Shown here: positions 1 through 8,728 of the stretch, piece by piece
Layout: the number at the start of each line of letters is the position of its first letter
Position numbering within the stretch: the stretch's first letter is position 1
Source of the DNA: Streptomyces sp. WM6378
GTDB taxonomy: Bacteria; Actinomycetota; Actinomycetes; Streptomycetales; Streptomycetaceae
Assembly: GCF_001279695.1 (NCBI RefSeq)
Contig: NZ_LGDD01000296.1
Span: 41,849-105,848 of the forward strand
Reading direction: 5' to 3'
Length of the DNA: 64,000 nucleotides
The notes under the pieces: model-generated
What the model saw: only the letters and a program-made list of their open reading frames with translations
Told to the model about the DNA's origin: nothing
The model's database searches: none
Position numbers and translations under genes: made by a program

Positions 1-1
1 G

Positions 2-1501
2 GCCGGACCCGCCGCGATCATTTCCTGGGGAATCGGCAGTGTCGCGATCTTGATTCTGGCCCTGGTGCACGCCGAGCTCGGCGGGATGTACCCGGTCTCC
101 GGCGGCACGGCCCGCTTCCCGCACTACGCGTTCGGCGGAGCCGCGGGAGCGTCGTTCGGATGGTTCTCCTGGCTCCAGGCGGCCACGGTCGCGCCCATCG
201 AGGTGCTGGCGATGATCACGTACGGCCAGCACTACTCCTGGGCGAAAGGGTGGCTGACGATCAAGGGCGGCCAGGACCTGCTGACCGGTTCCGGGATCGC
301 CGTCGCGATCGTGCTGATGGCGGTCATCACCGCCGTCAACTTCCTCAGCATCCGGCTGCTGGCACGCACCAACAGCGCGGCGACCTGGTGGAAGGTCGGC
401 ATCCCACTGCTGACGATCTTCGTGTTCGCCATCATCTCGTTCCACGGCAGCAACTTCACCGCCGCCGACGGGTTCAACCCCTACGGCGCGAAGGGCATCC
501 TGGGCGCGGTTTCCACGAGTGGCATCATCTTCGCGTTGCTGGGTTTCGAGCAGGCCGACCAGCTCGCCGGCGAGAGCGCGAACCCGAAACGCGACATTCC
601 GCGTGCGGTCATCGGCTCCATCGTGATCGGCGCGATCATCTACATCCTGCTGCAGGTCGTCTTCCTCGCCGCGCTGCCCGCCTCGCAGGTCCAGGGCACC
701 TGGACCACCGCCGCGTTCAACACCCTGACCGGTCCGTTCGCCCAGGTCGCCACGCTCATCAGCCTGGGTTGGCTGGCCACCGTCCTCTATCTGGACGCGG
801 TGGTCTCCCCCGCCGGTACCGGCCTGATCTACATCACCGGGTCCTCGCGGGTGTCCTACGGCCTCAGCCGCAACGGCTACGTGCCGCAGGTCTTCGAGAA
901 GACCACCCGGCGCGGTGTGCCCTGGCCCGGCCTCATCGCCGCGTTCGTGACCGGCTGCATCTGCTTCCTGCCGTTCCCGAGCTGGCAGTCGCTGGTAGGG
1001 CTGATCACCAGCGCCAGCGTGCTGATGTACGCCGGTGCGCCGCTGTCGTTCGGCGTGTTCCGCAACCGCCTGCCGAACGCGGACCGTCCGTACCGTCTGC
1101 CCGGCGGATCCTGGATGTCGCCGCTGGCCTTCGTCGTCGCCAACCTGCTGATCCTGTGGTCGGGATGGCAGACCGACTGGAAGCTGGGCGTGGCGATCCT
1201 CATCGGCTACGTCATCCTCATCGCCAACCGGGTGTTCAAGATGAACCCGATCACGCCACAACTCGATCTGCGGGCGGCACAGTGGTTGCCCCCCTATCTG
1301 ATCGGCATGGGGCTCATCGTCTACGCCAGCGACTTCGGCCCGCTGAAGCACCCGTGGTTCCCGCTGTGGTGGGACATGGCCGTGGTGGCGGTGTTCAGCC
1401 TCGCCATCTACTACTGGGCGCTCGCGGTGGCCCTGCCGACCGAGAAGATCCAGCGGATGATCGACCAGGTCGTGGTCCCGGAGGAAGCGGGCATCCACTG
1501 A
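2..1501 (+). CDS. APC-superfamily amino acid permease, 5' end missing
   Basis: Integral membrane transporter of the amino acid-polyamine-organocation superfamily, expected to move an amino acid or amine across the cytoplasmic membrane. The frame is open from base 2 without a stop, so the true start and probably the first helix lie left of the window; about 500 residues are present. Hydrophobic helices alternate with short polar loops along the whole length, and the glycine-rich ELGGMYPVSGG segment and the GFEQADQLAGE segment fit the family's unwound core helices. The C-terminus is a short charged cytoplasmic tail. Substrate cannot be deduced. It converges on the methyltransferase gene, with a hairpin between them. 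Confidence 0.85.
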   Translation, partial: AGPAAIISWGIGSVAILILALVHAELGGMYPVSGGTARFPHYAFGGAAGASFGWFSWLQAATVAPIEVLAMITYGQHYSWAKGWLTIKGGQDLLTGSGIAVAIVLMAVITAVNFLSIRLLARTNSAATWWKVGIPLLTIFVFAIISFHGSNFTAADGFNPYGAKGILGAVSTSGIIFALLGFEQADQLAGESANPKRDIPRAVIGSIVIGAIIYILLQVVFLAALPASQVQGTWTTAAFNTLTGPFAQVATLISLGWLATVLYLDAVVSPAGTGLIYITGSSRVSYGLSRNGYVPQVFEKTTRRGVPWPGLIAAFVTGCICFLPFPSWQSLVGLITSASVLMYAGAPLSFGVFRNRLPNADRPYRLPGGSWMSPLAFVVANLLILWSGWQTDWKLGVAILIGYVILIANRVFKMNPITPQLDLRAAQWLPPYLIGMGLIVYASDFGPLKHPWFPLWWDMAVVAVFSLAIYYWALAVALPTEKIQRMIDQVVVPEEAGIH

Positions 1502-1550
1502 TCCCGTGATCCCGCTCCGTGCATGACAGCGCTCCGCGTATGACGACGGA

Positions 1551-1578
1551 GGGACCCGCCGGGCGATTGACGGGTCCC
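1551..1578. terminator. Hairpin between convergent genes
   Basis: An 8-base inverted repeat (GGGACCCG / CGGGTCCC) with a 12-base loop lies in the 92-base gap between the stops of the permease and the methyltransferase. Position and symmetry suit a bidirectional terminator; there is no T-run, as is usual in this group. Confidence 0.5.
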
Positions 1579-1593
1579 GTCCGGTCGTGGTCG

Positions 1594-2676
1594 TCAGCGC
1601 TTGGTCGCGACGTAGTAGACGTTGATCGGGTCTCCCTCGACGGACTTGATGTCGATGTTCGCGAACCCCGCCTCTTCGAGCATGCGCAGCGCCGTCTCCT
1701 GACCCCATACCGTGCCCAGCCCGGCTCCACCGGTGCCGAGCGAGGTCGTCATGCAGTAGAAGACCGAGAATCCGTAGAGCGCGGGCCCGAAGGGGTGCTC
1801 GATGTTCTCCTCCAGTCTGCTGGAGGCGGCGATGTCGCCCATGAGGAACGTGCCGTCCTCTCGCAAGGCCCGGGCAATCGCCGTGAGTGTCTCGGCCGGC
1901 CGGGCGAGGTCGTGGATCACGTCGAAGGCGGTGATGAGGTCGTATTCGCCGCGGATCTCCGTCGAATCGGCAAGGGTGTAGTGGAGGTTTCGCAGGCCGG
2001 CACGGGCCGCAGCGGCACACGCGGCGTCGATCCCAACCTCCGACTGGTCCAGACCGTGGAAGCGGCTGGCGGGGAAAGCCCTCGCCAGCACCAGAGGCGC
2101 GTGGCCCTGTCCCGTGCCCACGTCGAGGACGTCCATGCCGTCGCCGAGGCGTTCGGCCAGTCCTGGCACCAGCGGCACGATGGTGTTCACCAGCGCTAGG
2201 TCGTAGACCCGCGCGGTTTCCTCTGCCTGCAGCGCCTGGAAGCGCGGATAGGCCGAGTACGGCACACCGCCACCGTCGCGGAAGCACCGTACGACCTGCT
2301 GCTCGACCTCGCCCATGAGCGCGAGGTAGGGCATCATGCCCGCCAGGTTGTCCGGGCCCGCCGCAGTGGTCAGCGATGCCGCGTGCTCCGGCGGCAGGAA
2401 GTAGGTCCCCGGTTCGGGGTTGTACTTGACGAATCCGCCGACGACCATGCCACCCAGCCACTCACGCACATACCGTTCGTCGAGGTCCGCCGCCTTGGCG
2501 ATCTCGGCGCTGGACGACGGTGGAAGGCCGGCCAGGGCATCGAAGAGGCCGCACTGGTGGCCGACGCTGGCGAGCAGCCCCAGCACCGCTTTGTTGAGCA
2601 CGTCAACCACTTCGGCGGCAAATGCCTCCTGGGTAGTGGGATCCAGTGGCGTCTGCCGCGCTTCAGGAACCGACAT
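1594..2676 (-). CDS. Class I SAM-dependent methyltransferase with N-terminal winged helix
   Basis: A 360-residue protein predicted to transfer a methyl group from S-adenosylmethionine to an unknown small molecule or protein. The N-terminal ~90 residues look like a winged-helix/dimerisation region (SSSAEIAKAADLDERYVREWL), as in O-methyltransferase-type enzymes. The Rossmann core follows with motif I VLDVGTGQGHAPLVLA and the acidic/post-I region HGLDQSEVGI, then DVIHDLARP. The start at 2676 is preferred over an upstream in-frame codon because GGAGG sits 6-9 bases ahead of it. Such stand-alone enzymes are common in actinobacteria and often annotated only as methyltransferases. The gene is transcribed away from the decaying region to its right. 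Confidence 0.8.
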   Translation of the reverse strand: MSVPEARQTPLDPTTQEAFAAEVVDVLNKAVLGLLASVGHQCGLFDALAGLPPSSSAEIAKAADLDERYVREWLGGMVVGGFVKYNPEPGTYFLPPEHAASLTTAAGPDNLAGMMPYLALMGEVEQQVVRCFRDGGGVPYSAYPRFQALQAEETARVYDLALVNTIVPLVPGLAERLGDGMDVLDVGTGQGHAPLVLARAFPASRFHGLDQSEVGIDAACAAAARAGLRNLHYTLADSTEIRGEYDLITAFDVIHDLARPAETLTAIARALREDGTFLMGDIAASSRLEENIEHPFGPALYGFSVFYCMTTSLGTGGAGLGTVWGQETALRMLEEAGFANIDIKSVEGDPINVYYVATKR

Positions 2677-3326
2677 GATCCCTCCTCCACGGGGGCACAC
2701 ACGCCGAGGCACATGTTCAGAAATGCCCTCATTACCAGGCTATGCCCGAATGGAAGTCCTGGGTTTCTACGGACGAGTACGGCGGGCCCCAGGTCCACTG
2801 CGCGTGTTACGCGAGAGTGAGCCGCCAGAGCGGGAGCCCACGGCACCTCAGCCCAGAGAAATCAAGCTGAGCTGGAGCCTGTCAGTCGCACGGCCGCGCG
2901 CAGTTGGTCGCCAAGGCGCCGTTTGAACGCCGCGAGTTGAGCCGTGTGCGTCTCAATGTATTGACGGTCATGGGCGATCTCGACGGCTGCGGCGACGCCG
3001 ACCCGATTGGTGGACAGCTTGCACTCCACATCGGCTGTGGCAGTGGTGATTTCCTCTGTTGTGTGAGGGGTCTGTCGGGGAAGGTGACACAGCCGCAGGC
3101 TCTCTCCACTTCGGGCTGCTGTACGAGGCCCAAGGGCTGGGGTATTTGACCCTCTGCCTTTCATGCAGGCCGCCCAGCGTGCATTGACCGCCTTCATATG
3201 TGGATCGTCCGAGGGAACCTTGGGGCCTCCATGCGGAAGCGCTTCGGCAGCAGATACCGGCGGTGGTCCTCCGATGGCGTCGATACGCCGTGGACACCGC
3301 TGCTGGCGGTCGCCAGCAGCGATCCG
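2677..3326. other. Gene-poor stretch with one coding relic
   Basis: No intact gene is convincing here. The only protein-like signal is the minus-strand relic ending at 2862, listed separately. The rest shows no conserved-looking frame, tRNA or strong terminator. Confidence 0.4.
2862..3083 (-). pseudogene. C-terminal relic of a hypothetical actinobacterial protein
   Basis: The last ~65 codons of a minus-strand frame read as a plausible helical protein end: a DVECK segment, then TNRVGVAAAVE, then a basic-acidic amphipathic helix ending AAVRL. From memory this resembles the C-terminus of a family of Streptomyces secreted or hypothetical proteins with a DVxCK..T..VG pattern. Upstream of about 3083 the frame loses protein character and no start or signal peptide can be placed, so I read it as a 5'-deleted remnant. 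Function unknown; the family match could not be checked. Confidence 0.35.
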
Positions 3327-3667
3327 CTACTTGATGTGAACCCCGTAAGCGTCCCCCCAAGTCACGTAAACCTGCTCATAGTTGATGCCCCGTCCCACAG
3401 ACAAATAAGTGTTGCGGTCCGCCCCATGCACGTTGATGTCGGTCACGCTCGTGCTGCCCCCCGAGGTCGTCTGCCACACCTCTGAGATGTTCGCCCAGCC
3501 TCACCGACGCCGGCGTAGCAGTAGTCGTGGGTGTGGCTCCGCTCATGCAGGGTGTTGGCGTTGCAACCAACGTTGGCGATCGCGCTCGCCGGAGTGGCTG
3601 CCGCGACGCCTGCGAGTACTACGGTTCCAGCGAAGGCACCGGCGAGAAACTTCCTACGCAAGTTCAA
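3327..3667 (-). pseudogene. Small secreted protein with a one-base frameshift
   Basis: A TTG start at 3667, preceded by AAGGAG with a good 8-base spacing, opens a clear Sec signal peptide (NLRRKFLAGAFAGTVVLAG then ATPASA) and a short mature region with two cysteines (VGCNANT, HDYCYAG). Near 3494-3496 the frame breaks: the continuation NISEVWQTTSGGSTSV through VTWGDAYGVHIK and a stop at 3327 lies in the next frame. Adding one G to the run GGG on the coding strand would restore a ~114-residue exported protein. It is either a genuine pseudogene or a homopolymer sequencing error. The two halves fit one compact secreted beta-rich protein of unknown role. It is divergent from the SARP regulator. 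Confidence 0.6.
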
Positions 3668-3825
3668 GACATTTCTCCTTCTGGGCCTTGCGGGAACGTC
3701 CCGCACTTCGCTGACCCCCACTACGGGTGACGCTATGGACACGGATCCGTCGGCCGTCCTAGATTTCGTGCCAGTGCGAGGTCGGACGGGGGATTCGGCG
3801 CCGATCGTCGAGTGCCAGGGGGAAT

Positions 3826-6765
3826 ATGAGATTCGGCGTGCTGGGGCCGTTACACGCCCAGATCAGAGGACGCGAGGTCCGGTTGGACGGACCGCGGCAG
3901 GCCAAGATGCTGGCCGCGCTTCTGATCGACGTGAACAACATCGTCGCCACGGAACGGCTCGTCGCCGTGATGTGGGACGGGAAAGCACCCGCTACTGCCG
4001 TCCGCCAGGTCCAGGACGCCGTCTCCGGGCTGCGCCGCAACCTCGCCGCGTGTGGAGCACCCGGCTCCCTGATCAGCACCCGGCGCGGCGGCTACCAGAT
4101 CCACCTGGCCCCGGACCAGCTCGACCTGCTGGAGTTCGACCATGCGCGCAGCCTCGCCGAACGGCACAATGCCCCGTCCGATACGGCTGTCGCGCTGCGG
4201 CGGGCGCTGGCGTGCTGGCGCGGCGACGCTCTGGTCGACATCTCCAGCCGGGTCCTGGAGCTCGATGCGGCACGGCTGAACGAGAAGCGCGCGGCCACGC
4301 ACAAACAGTGTCTGGGCATCGAACTCGACCTGGGGCGTCATCGTGAGGTCATCGAGGAGCTGACCGCCCTGATCCGCGACCACCCCTACGACGAGCAAGT
4401 CGCCGAACACTTGATGGTCGCCCTCTACCGGTGCCGACGCCAAGGCGAGGCACTGCAGGTGTACGAGCGGTTACGCCGGACGCTGGCCGACGAACTCGGC
4501 GTCGATCCCACCCCGCCGATCCAGGCACTGCATCAGCGCATCCTGACCGCCGATCCCTCTTTGGCGGCTCCGGTCCCGGCGAGCGGCCCCTCGGACACCC
4601 CACCGGAAAGTCCCGACGCGCCAGCCACCGGACCGGCCATGTCGATGGCGATGCCGGTGCGTCAACTGCCGCTCGACGTACCCGACTTCGTGGGCCGGGC
4701 GGAGGCACTGGCCGAGGTCGCCGCACTGCTCGACGGCCCGGCGCCGAACCCAGCCCGGGTGGCCGTCATCGTGGGCGGTCCCGGTGTCGGCAAGTCCTGC
4801 CTGGTGACCCACGCCGCTCGGCTGGCAAGCGCCACCTTCCCCGACGGCCAGCTCTACCTCAACCTCGCCGCCACATCGGACGAGCCCCGGGACCCGGGGC
4901 TGATGCTGGCCGAGGCGCTGCGCGCGCTCTCGATCGCCGGCAGCGCGATCCCGAACGGCCTGTCCGAGCGGGCCGCGCTCTACCGCTCGTTGCTGGCGGA
5001 CCGCCGCATGCTGGTGGTGCTGGACGATGCCGGTCACGCCGACCAGGTGGTTCCGTTGCTGCCCGGGGCCGACGGTTGCGCCGTGCTGATCACCAGCCGC
5101 ACTCTGCTGACGCAACTTCCCGGTGCTCGGCACATCGACCTGGACGTGCTGAGCCCGGCCGAGGCACGGGAGTTGTTCACCGGAATTGTCGGGCGGCAGC
5201 GCGTCGAGCGGGAATCCGCGGAAGCCGACGCCATCCTCGACTGCTGCGGCAACCTGCCGCTGGCCATCCGGATCGCCAGCGCCAAGCTCACCGGCCGCCC
5301 GGCCTGGTCGCTGCGGGTGCTGCGGGAACGGATCGAGGACGAGTCCCGGCGACTGGCCGAGCTGAGGATCGGGGACCTCAGCGTGCGAGCCAGCGTCGAA
5401 CTGAGCCTGCGGCTGCTGCCGGCCGACGCGGTGCGCGCGCTGAGCCTGCTGGGTCTGCTCGGCGCCTACACCCTGCCCGGCTGGGTGGTCGGCCCGCTAC
5501 TGGACCGCGCGGACGCCGACGACGTCCTTGACACCCTCGTCGATGCCAGCCTCGTGCGGCTGACCGCCACCGACGCCACCGGCCAGCCGCGCTACCGCCT
5601 GCACGACCTGATCAGGACCTGTGCCGTGGAGATCGCCGCCCCGCTGCCGACGACGGACAAACGGGACGCGATCATCCGGGTGCTGTCCACTTGGCTCGAT
5701 CTGGCCGGGCGCGGGACCGAGCGGCTGCCGGCCGGGCTCCTGACTGCCGCGCCCGGTTCGGCGCCACGCCGGTCGCTGCCCGAAGCGGTCGTGGACCGGA
5801 TGATGGCCGACCCGGTCAGCTGGTTCGACGCGGAACGCGACAACCTGCTCGGCGCGGTGAAACTGGCCGTGGACTGGGGACTGGACGAGTTGGCCTGGGA
5901 GCTGGCGGCCGGCCCGGTCACCTACTACGACCACCTGTGCCTGTATCAGGACTGGGAACACGGGCACCGGCTCGCATTGGACGCGGCCGAGGTCGCCGGC
6001 AACGTACGCGGCGCATCGGTGCTGCTGCGCGGTCTTGGCCAGCTGCACATCTACCGGGACGAGTTCGACGGGGCGACCCGTGCCCTGGAGTCCTCCGTCG
6101 GGCGCTGCCAGGACGGCGGTGACAAACGCGGCGAGGCGTTGTCGGTGGCGATGCTGGGCACGGTCAGCCGGGTGCAGGGCCATTACGACGAAGCCGTCGA
6201 GCGTGTCGAGCAGGCGCTGGCCATCGCGGTCGCTGAGGGCGATCGGCACCTCGAAGCGCAACTGTCCTGTGCGATGGCCGTGATGCGGCTCATGCAGGAC
6301 GAACTGGACGAGGCGGAGTCCTGGTTCGCCGGGGCTCTGCGCCAGGCCAGGGCGCTCGACGACGGACATCGAGTGGCCGTCGTGCTGCGGCGGTTCAGCA
6401 GACTGCACGATCGGCGTGGTGATCCGGACGAGGCGCTGCGCTGTCTGTGGCAGGCATTGGCCACCTTCGAGGAACTGGCCGACGAGCGCTGTGCCGCTTA
6501 CACCCTGCTGGAAGTCGGCCGGGTGTACGCCGGTCAGCAGGACCGGGCCCGGGCGACCCCGGCGTTGGAGCGCGCGGCGGACCTGTTCCACCGGCACGGC
6601 GACCGCCAGGACGAGGCCGCGTGCTGGCAACTGATCGGCGACCTGGACGCCGCCGCCGGCGTCCACGACCTGGCGCGCCGACACCGCGATCGGGCGCTGC
6701 GGCTGTGGCAGACGATCGGCGACACGCACCTGACGAAGGCTCCAACACCACCATCGTCGCCGTGA
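3826..6765 (+). CDS. SARP/AfsR-type regulator: BTAD, NB-ARC and TPR domains
   Basis: A 979-residue transcriptional regulator of the Streptomyces antibiotic regulatory protein class. Residues ~1-95 form the OmpR-like winged helix (FGVLGPL start, GLRRNL, RRGGYQI), ~100-245 the bacterial transcriptional activation domain. A linker is followed by an NB-ARC ATPase with a P-loop GGPGVGKS at residues 317-324 and a Walker-B-like MLVVLDDAG. The C-terminal third is a TPR array (helical repeats with GDKRGEALS, GHYDEAVERVEQAL). The family activates secondary-metabolite operons, often with ATP and phosphorylation as modulators. No biosynthetic cluster is adjacent except the PKS relic 1.3-5.5 kb downstream, so it may be orphaned or act elsewhere. 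The nearest minus-strand neighbour is the broken secreted gene. Confidence 0.9.
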   Translation: MRFGVLGPLHAQIRGREVRLDGPRQAKMLAALLIDVNNIVATERLVAVMWDGKAPATAVRQVQDAVSGLRRNLAACGAPGSLISTRRGGYQIHLAPDQLDLLEFDHARSLAERHNAPSDTAVALRRALACWRGDALVDISSRVLELDAARLNEKRAATHKQCLGIELDLGRHREVIEELTALIRDHPYDEQVAEHLMVALYRCRRQGEALQVYERLRRTLADELGVDPTPPIQALHQRILTADPSLAAPVPASGPSDTPPESPDAPATGPAMSMAMPVRQLPLDVPDFVGRAEALAEVAALLDGPAPNPARVAVIVGGPGVGKSCLVTHAARLASATFPDGQLYLNLAATSDEPRDPGLMLAEALRALSIAGSAIPNGLSERAALYRSLLADRRMLVVLDDAGHADQVVPLLPGADGCAVLITSRTLLTQLPGARHIDLDVLSPAEARELFTGIVGRQRVERESAEADAILDCCGNLPLAIRIASAKLTGRPAWSLRVLRERIEDESRRLAELRIGDLSVRASVELSLRLLPADAVRALSLLGLLGAYTLPGWVVGPLLDRADADDVLDTLVDASLVRLTATDATGQPRYRLHDLIRTCAVEIAAPLPTTDKRDAIIRVLSTWLDLAGRGTERLPAGLLTAAPGSAPRRSLPEAVVDRMMADPVSWFDAERDNLLGAVKLAVDWGLDELAWELAAGPVTYYDHLCLYQDWEHGHRLALDAAEVAGNVRGASVLLRGLGQLHIYRDEFDGATRALESSVGRCQDGGDKRGEALSVAMLGTVSRVQGHYDEAVERVEQALAIAVAEGDRHLEAQLSCAMAVMRLMQDELDEAESWFAGALRQARALDDGHRVAVVLRRFSRLHDRRGDPDEALRCLWQALATFEELADERCAAYTLLEVGRVYAGQQDRARATPALERAADLFHRHGDRQDEAACWQLIGDLDAAAGVHDLARRHRDRALRLWQTIGDTHLTKAPTPPSSP

Positions 6766-6882
6766 CCCGGCTGACGAGGTGGGCGCCGAAACAACGTCCA
6801 TGGCAGGAGGTCCCGAGCCTCCACCGGTGTCGCTCGGCCCCAGTCGATCCCAAGCACCCAGAGATAGCTTCTCTGTACCAAG

Positions 6883-7386
6883 TCAAGCGGTCTGCTCGTC
6901 GGGTCCTGGCCGGTTCGTGGGCGAGAGCCAGTCGTCTGTGTCGCGGTGACGGCCGAGTCCGACTGCGGAGAACTCGTCGACGTGATTGCCCTTGGCGGCG
7001 CCGAGTCGCCGCAGCGCCTGAGAGATCGGGGTGCCGGTCGTCGGCGACGGTTCCCCGTCGGCCAGGCGCAATGGGCCAAGGACCGTCTCCCCTGCATCCC
7101 ACACCTGCGCGTTCTGGGTACCTGCCCCGCCGAAGTAGTCGGCCTCGACGTAGGCCACCGGCCCTGCCTCCGAACATGCGGTCAGCAGGCGATCAAAGCC
7201 CGCTGGCGCCTTCCAGAAACCGTCGAGTTCGGGTGCTCCGGCAGCCGTGGCCGCATCGAACAGCGCGTCGGTCATCGGCAGGAGACAGAGGTGTTGGCCG
7301 AGAGGAACTATGCACGCCTCCGTTGCGGAGTCGGCCAACTTGCGGAGCACGGATTCGGTGGCGATGACCGCCTGCAGGCAATACAT
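6883..7386 (-). CDS. Hypothetical protein, 167 aa
   Basis: An intact minus-strand gene whose protein begins MYCLQAVIATESVLRKL and contains no signal peptide or membrane helix. The chosen ATG at 7386 is where the conserved-looking sequence begins; a GAGGGG lies just upstream. The frame remains open further 5' but reads as low-complexity GC sequence. Hydrophobic beta strands alternate with helices (VAYVEADYFGGAGTQNAQVW), and the C-terminal third has IGQALRRLG-like helix content around ISQALRRLGA. Similar uncharacterised proteins occur in Streptomyces, often near mobile or variable regions. No catalytic motif was recognised. Confidence 0.55.
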   Translation of the reverse strand: MYCLQAVIATESVLRKLADSATEACIVPLGQHLCLLPMTDALFDAATAAGAPELDGFWKAPAGFDRLLTACSEAGPVAYVEADYFGGAGTQNAQVWDAGETVLGPLRLADGEPSPTTGTPISQALRRLGAAKGNHVDEFSAVGLGRHRDTDDWLSPTNRPGPDEQTA

Positions 7387-7549
7387 CCCCTCATTCTTGC
7401 CTGGCGGCTGATCGCAGCGCGATGCCGGACATGCCGAGGCCGAGCGGCGCGACCTTGGCGAGTCGACGGGTTTGGTCCCGCTTCCGGCACGGGGTCGAAG
7501 GTGCGCGCCGCCCGCGGCGCACGTCGCCGAGTCGCCCAGTGGCACATTC

Positions 7550-7579
7550 GTGAGACCGCCACACAGGTGGCGGTCTCAC
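7550..7579 (-). terminator. Strong 13-bp hairpin terminator
   Basis: GTGAGACCGCCAC and GTGGCGGTCTCAC form a perfect 13-base stem with an ACAG loop, 47 bases beyond the stop of the secreted-protein gene that is read leftward. It probably ends that transcript. Confidence 0.7.
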
Positions 7580-7626
7580 TGATGCCGATCCGGTTCAAAC
7601 CTACGACTCCCTGGCTCGCGGCACGC

Positions 7627-8016
7627 TCAGCGGACGTGCACCGTCACCACGTCAGAGGCGTGCAGGCGCACGGGCTTCTGGTCGTGCGCGCTGGTCAAGC
7701 CGTACAGCACCGCCCGGAATTGCAGGTTGCCGCGCCGCGCGGACGTGCCCTGTGCGGTAACCCGCGCATCGCCCTTGACCGCAGCGCTGCACGTCTCCTG
7801 GTGCCAGCCCTCGCCGAACCCGTTCTCCTCAAGGCACAGCTGATGCAGGTAGCCGGCGCTGTCGTCGCCTCCAGGCGCCTTGACCGTGATGGTCTTGCCG
7901 ACCTTAGCGGTGTGCGGCGCCGTGATGTCCACAGCACCCTTGGCGAACGCCTGCGCCGTGGCCAGAGCCACCGAGGCAAGACCCAGCGCACCCATCACAA
8001 CCACCCGGCTGCCCAT
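7627..8016 (-). CDS. Small secreted protein, 129 aa
   Basis: Starts MGSRVVVMGALGLASVALA with an AQAFA cleavage site, so it is probably exported by Sec. The mature ~100 residues are beta-rich (VGKTITVKAPGGD, DVVTVHVR at the end) with two cysteines (HQLCLEEN and QETCSAA) that could form a disulphide, resembling a small Ig-like or beta-sandwich fold. The ATG at 8016 is chosen because it begins a proper signal peptide; an in-frame GTG at 8073 would add 19 basic residues and overlap the polyketide synthase relic. Function unknown. The gene seems to have been joined directly to PKS debris upstream. Confidence 0.6.
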   Translation of the reverse strand: MGSRVVVMGALGLASVALATAQAFAKGAVDITAPHTAKVGKTITVKAPGGDDSAGYLHQLCLEENGFGEGWHQETCSAAVKGDARVTAQGTSARRGNLQFRAVLYGLTSAHDQKPVRLHASDVVTVHVR

Positions 8017-8074
8017 CGACTTCCGGCCGGTCTTCTTCGTCCTGGTCGGGCGCAGTCCGACTCCCCGGTGCACA

Positions 8075-8685
8075 GTCCAGCAGGACCGCGCGGCGCTCGA
8101 AGGTGGTCCGGGTGGCGGTCAGGGCGCTCGCGACATCGTCGGGGTGGAGCTCGGGGCGGTACGCCACATACGTACGCAGCCACATCGCCTGGGGGCGCGC
8201 AGGGCACGGTCGCTGTGGGCGGATATGGGCCAGGGCAGCGATCCATCAACTGGCGTGGAAACAGGTGGTGTTGGGTCGGGCTGCGGGGCCTGCTCGATGA
8301 TCAGGTGGGCGTTGGTGCCGGAGACGCCGAACGATGACGCCGCGGCCCCGCGCGGCTCCGGTCCCTGCGGCCAGGCGACGGACTCGATCAGCACCCGGAC
8401 CGTTCCCGCCGACCAGTCGACCCGGGTCGAGGGCTGCTCGGCATGCAGCGTCTTGGGAAGGAGGCCGTGCTGGAGGGGCGAGGACGGCCTTGATCACACC
8501 GGCCACTCCAGCCGCCATCGCGGCATGGCCGTCCATCGGAATTCCGCTTTCCTGTTCCAGGATGAGCGCGAGTTCCACCAGGGCCAGGGAGCCGATGCCG
8601 ATATCCGTGAGGAAGGCGTCCGGGGTGAGCTGATCGTCGGGCACGGTGAATTGAGTGGCGAAGAATTCCTTGATGGTTCGTACAC
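8075..8685 (-). pseudogene. Relic of a type I polyketide synthase: ACP half fused to KS C-terminus
   Basis: Read right to left, a GTG at 8685 with AAAGGA ahead opens an acyl carrier protein: IKEFFATQF, then TDIGIGSLALVELALILEQ. The serine for phosphopantetheine is present but the usual GxDSL reads GIGSL. After PMDGHAAM the sequence switches to the C-terminal part of a ketosynthase: GVAGVIKAVLA, LQHGLLPKTLHAEQPSTRVDW, and the hallmark SSFGVSGTNAHLIIEQAP, then the KS-AT linker (LRTYVAYRPELHPDDVASAL, TTFERRAVLL). Frame changes are needed near 8680, 8485 (extra C), and 8195 (C-run). Acyltransferase and the rest of the module are gone; debris ends against the secreted-protein gene. It is non-functional as it stands. 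Confidence 0.75.
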
Positions 8686-8728
8686 GGGATGTCCTTTGGT
8701 AGGCAGATCCCCAGCCAAGGAAATGTGG

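Noticed and set aside
3826..6765. Reading the NB-ARC-TPR protein as an antiphage STAND sensor
   Set aside because: It has the SARP DNA-binding and BTAD domains at the N-terminus, which fits an AfsR-type regulator rather than a defence effector.
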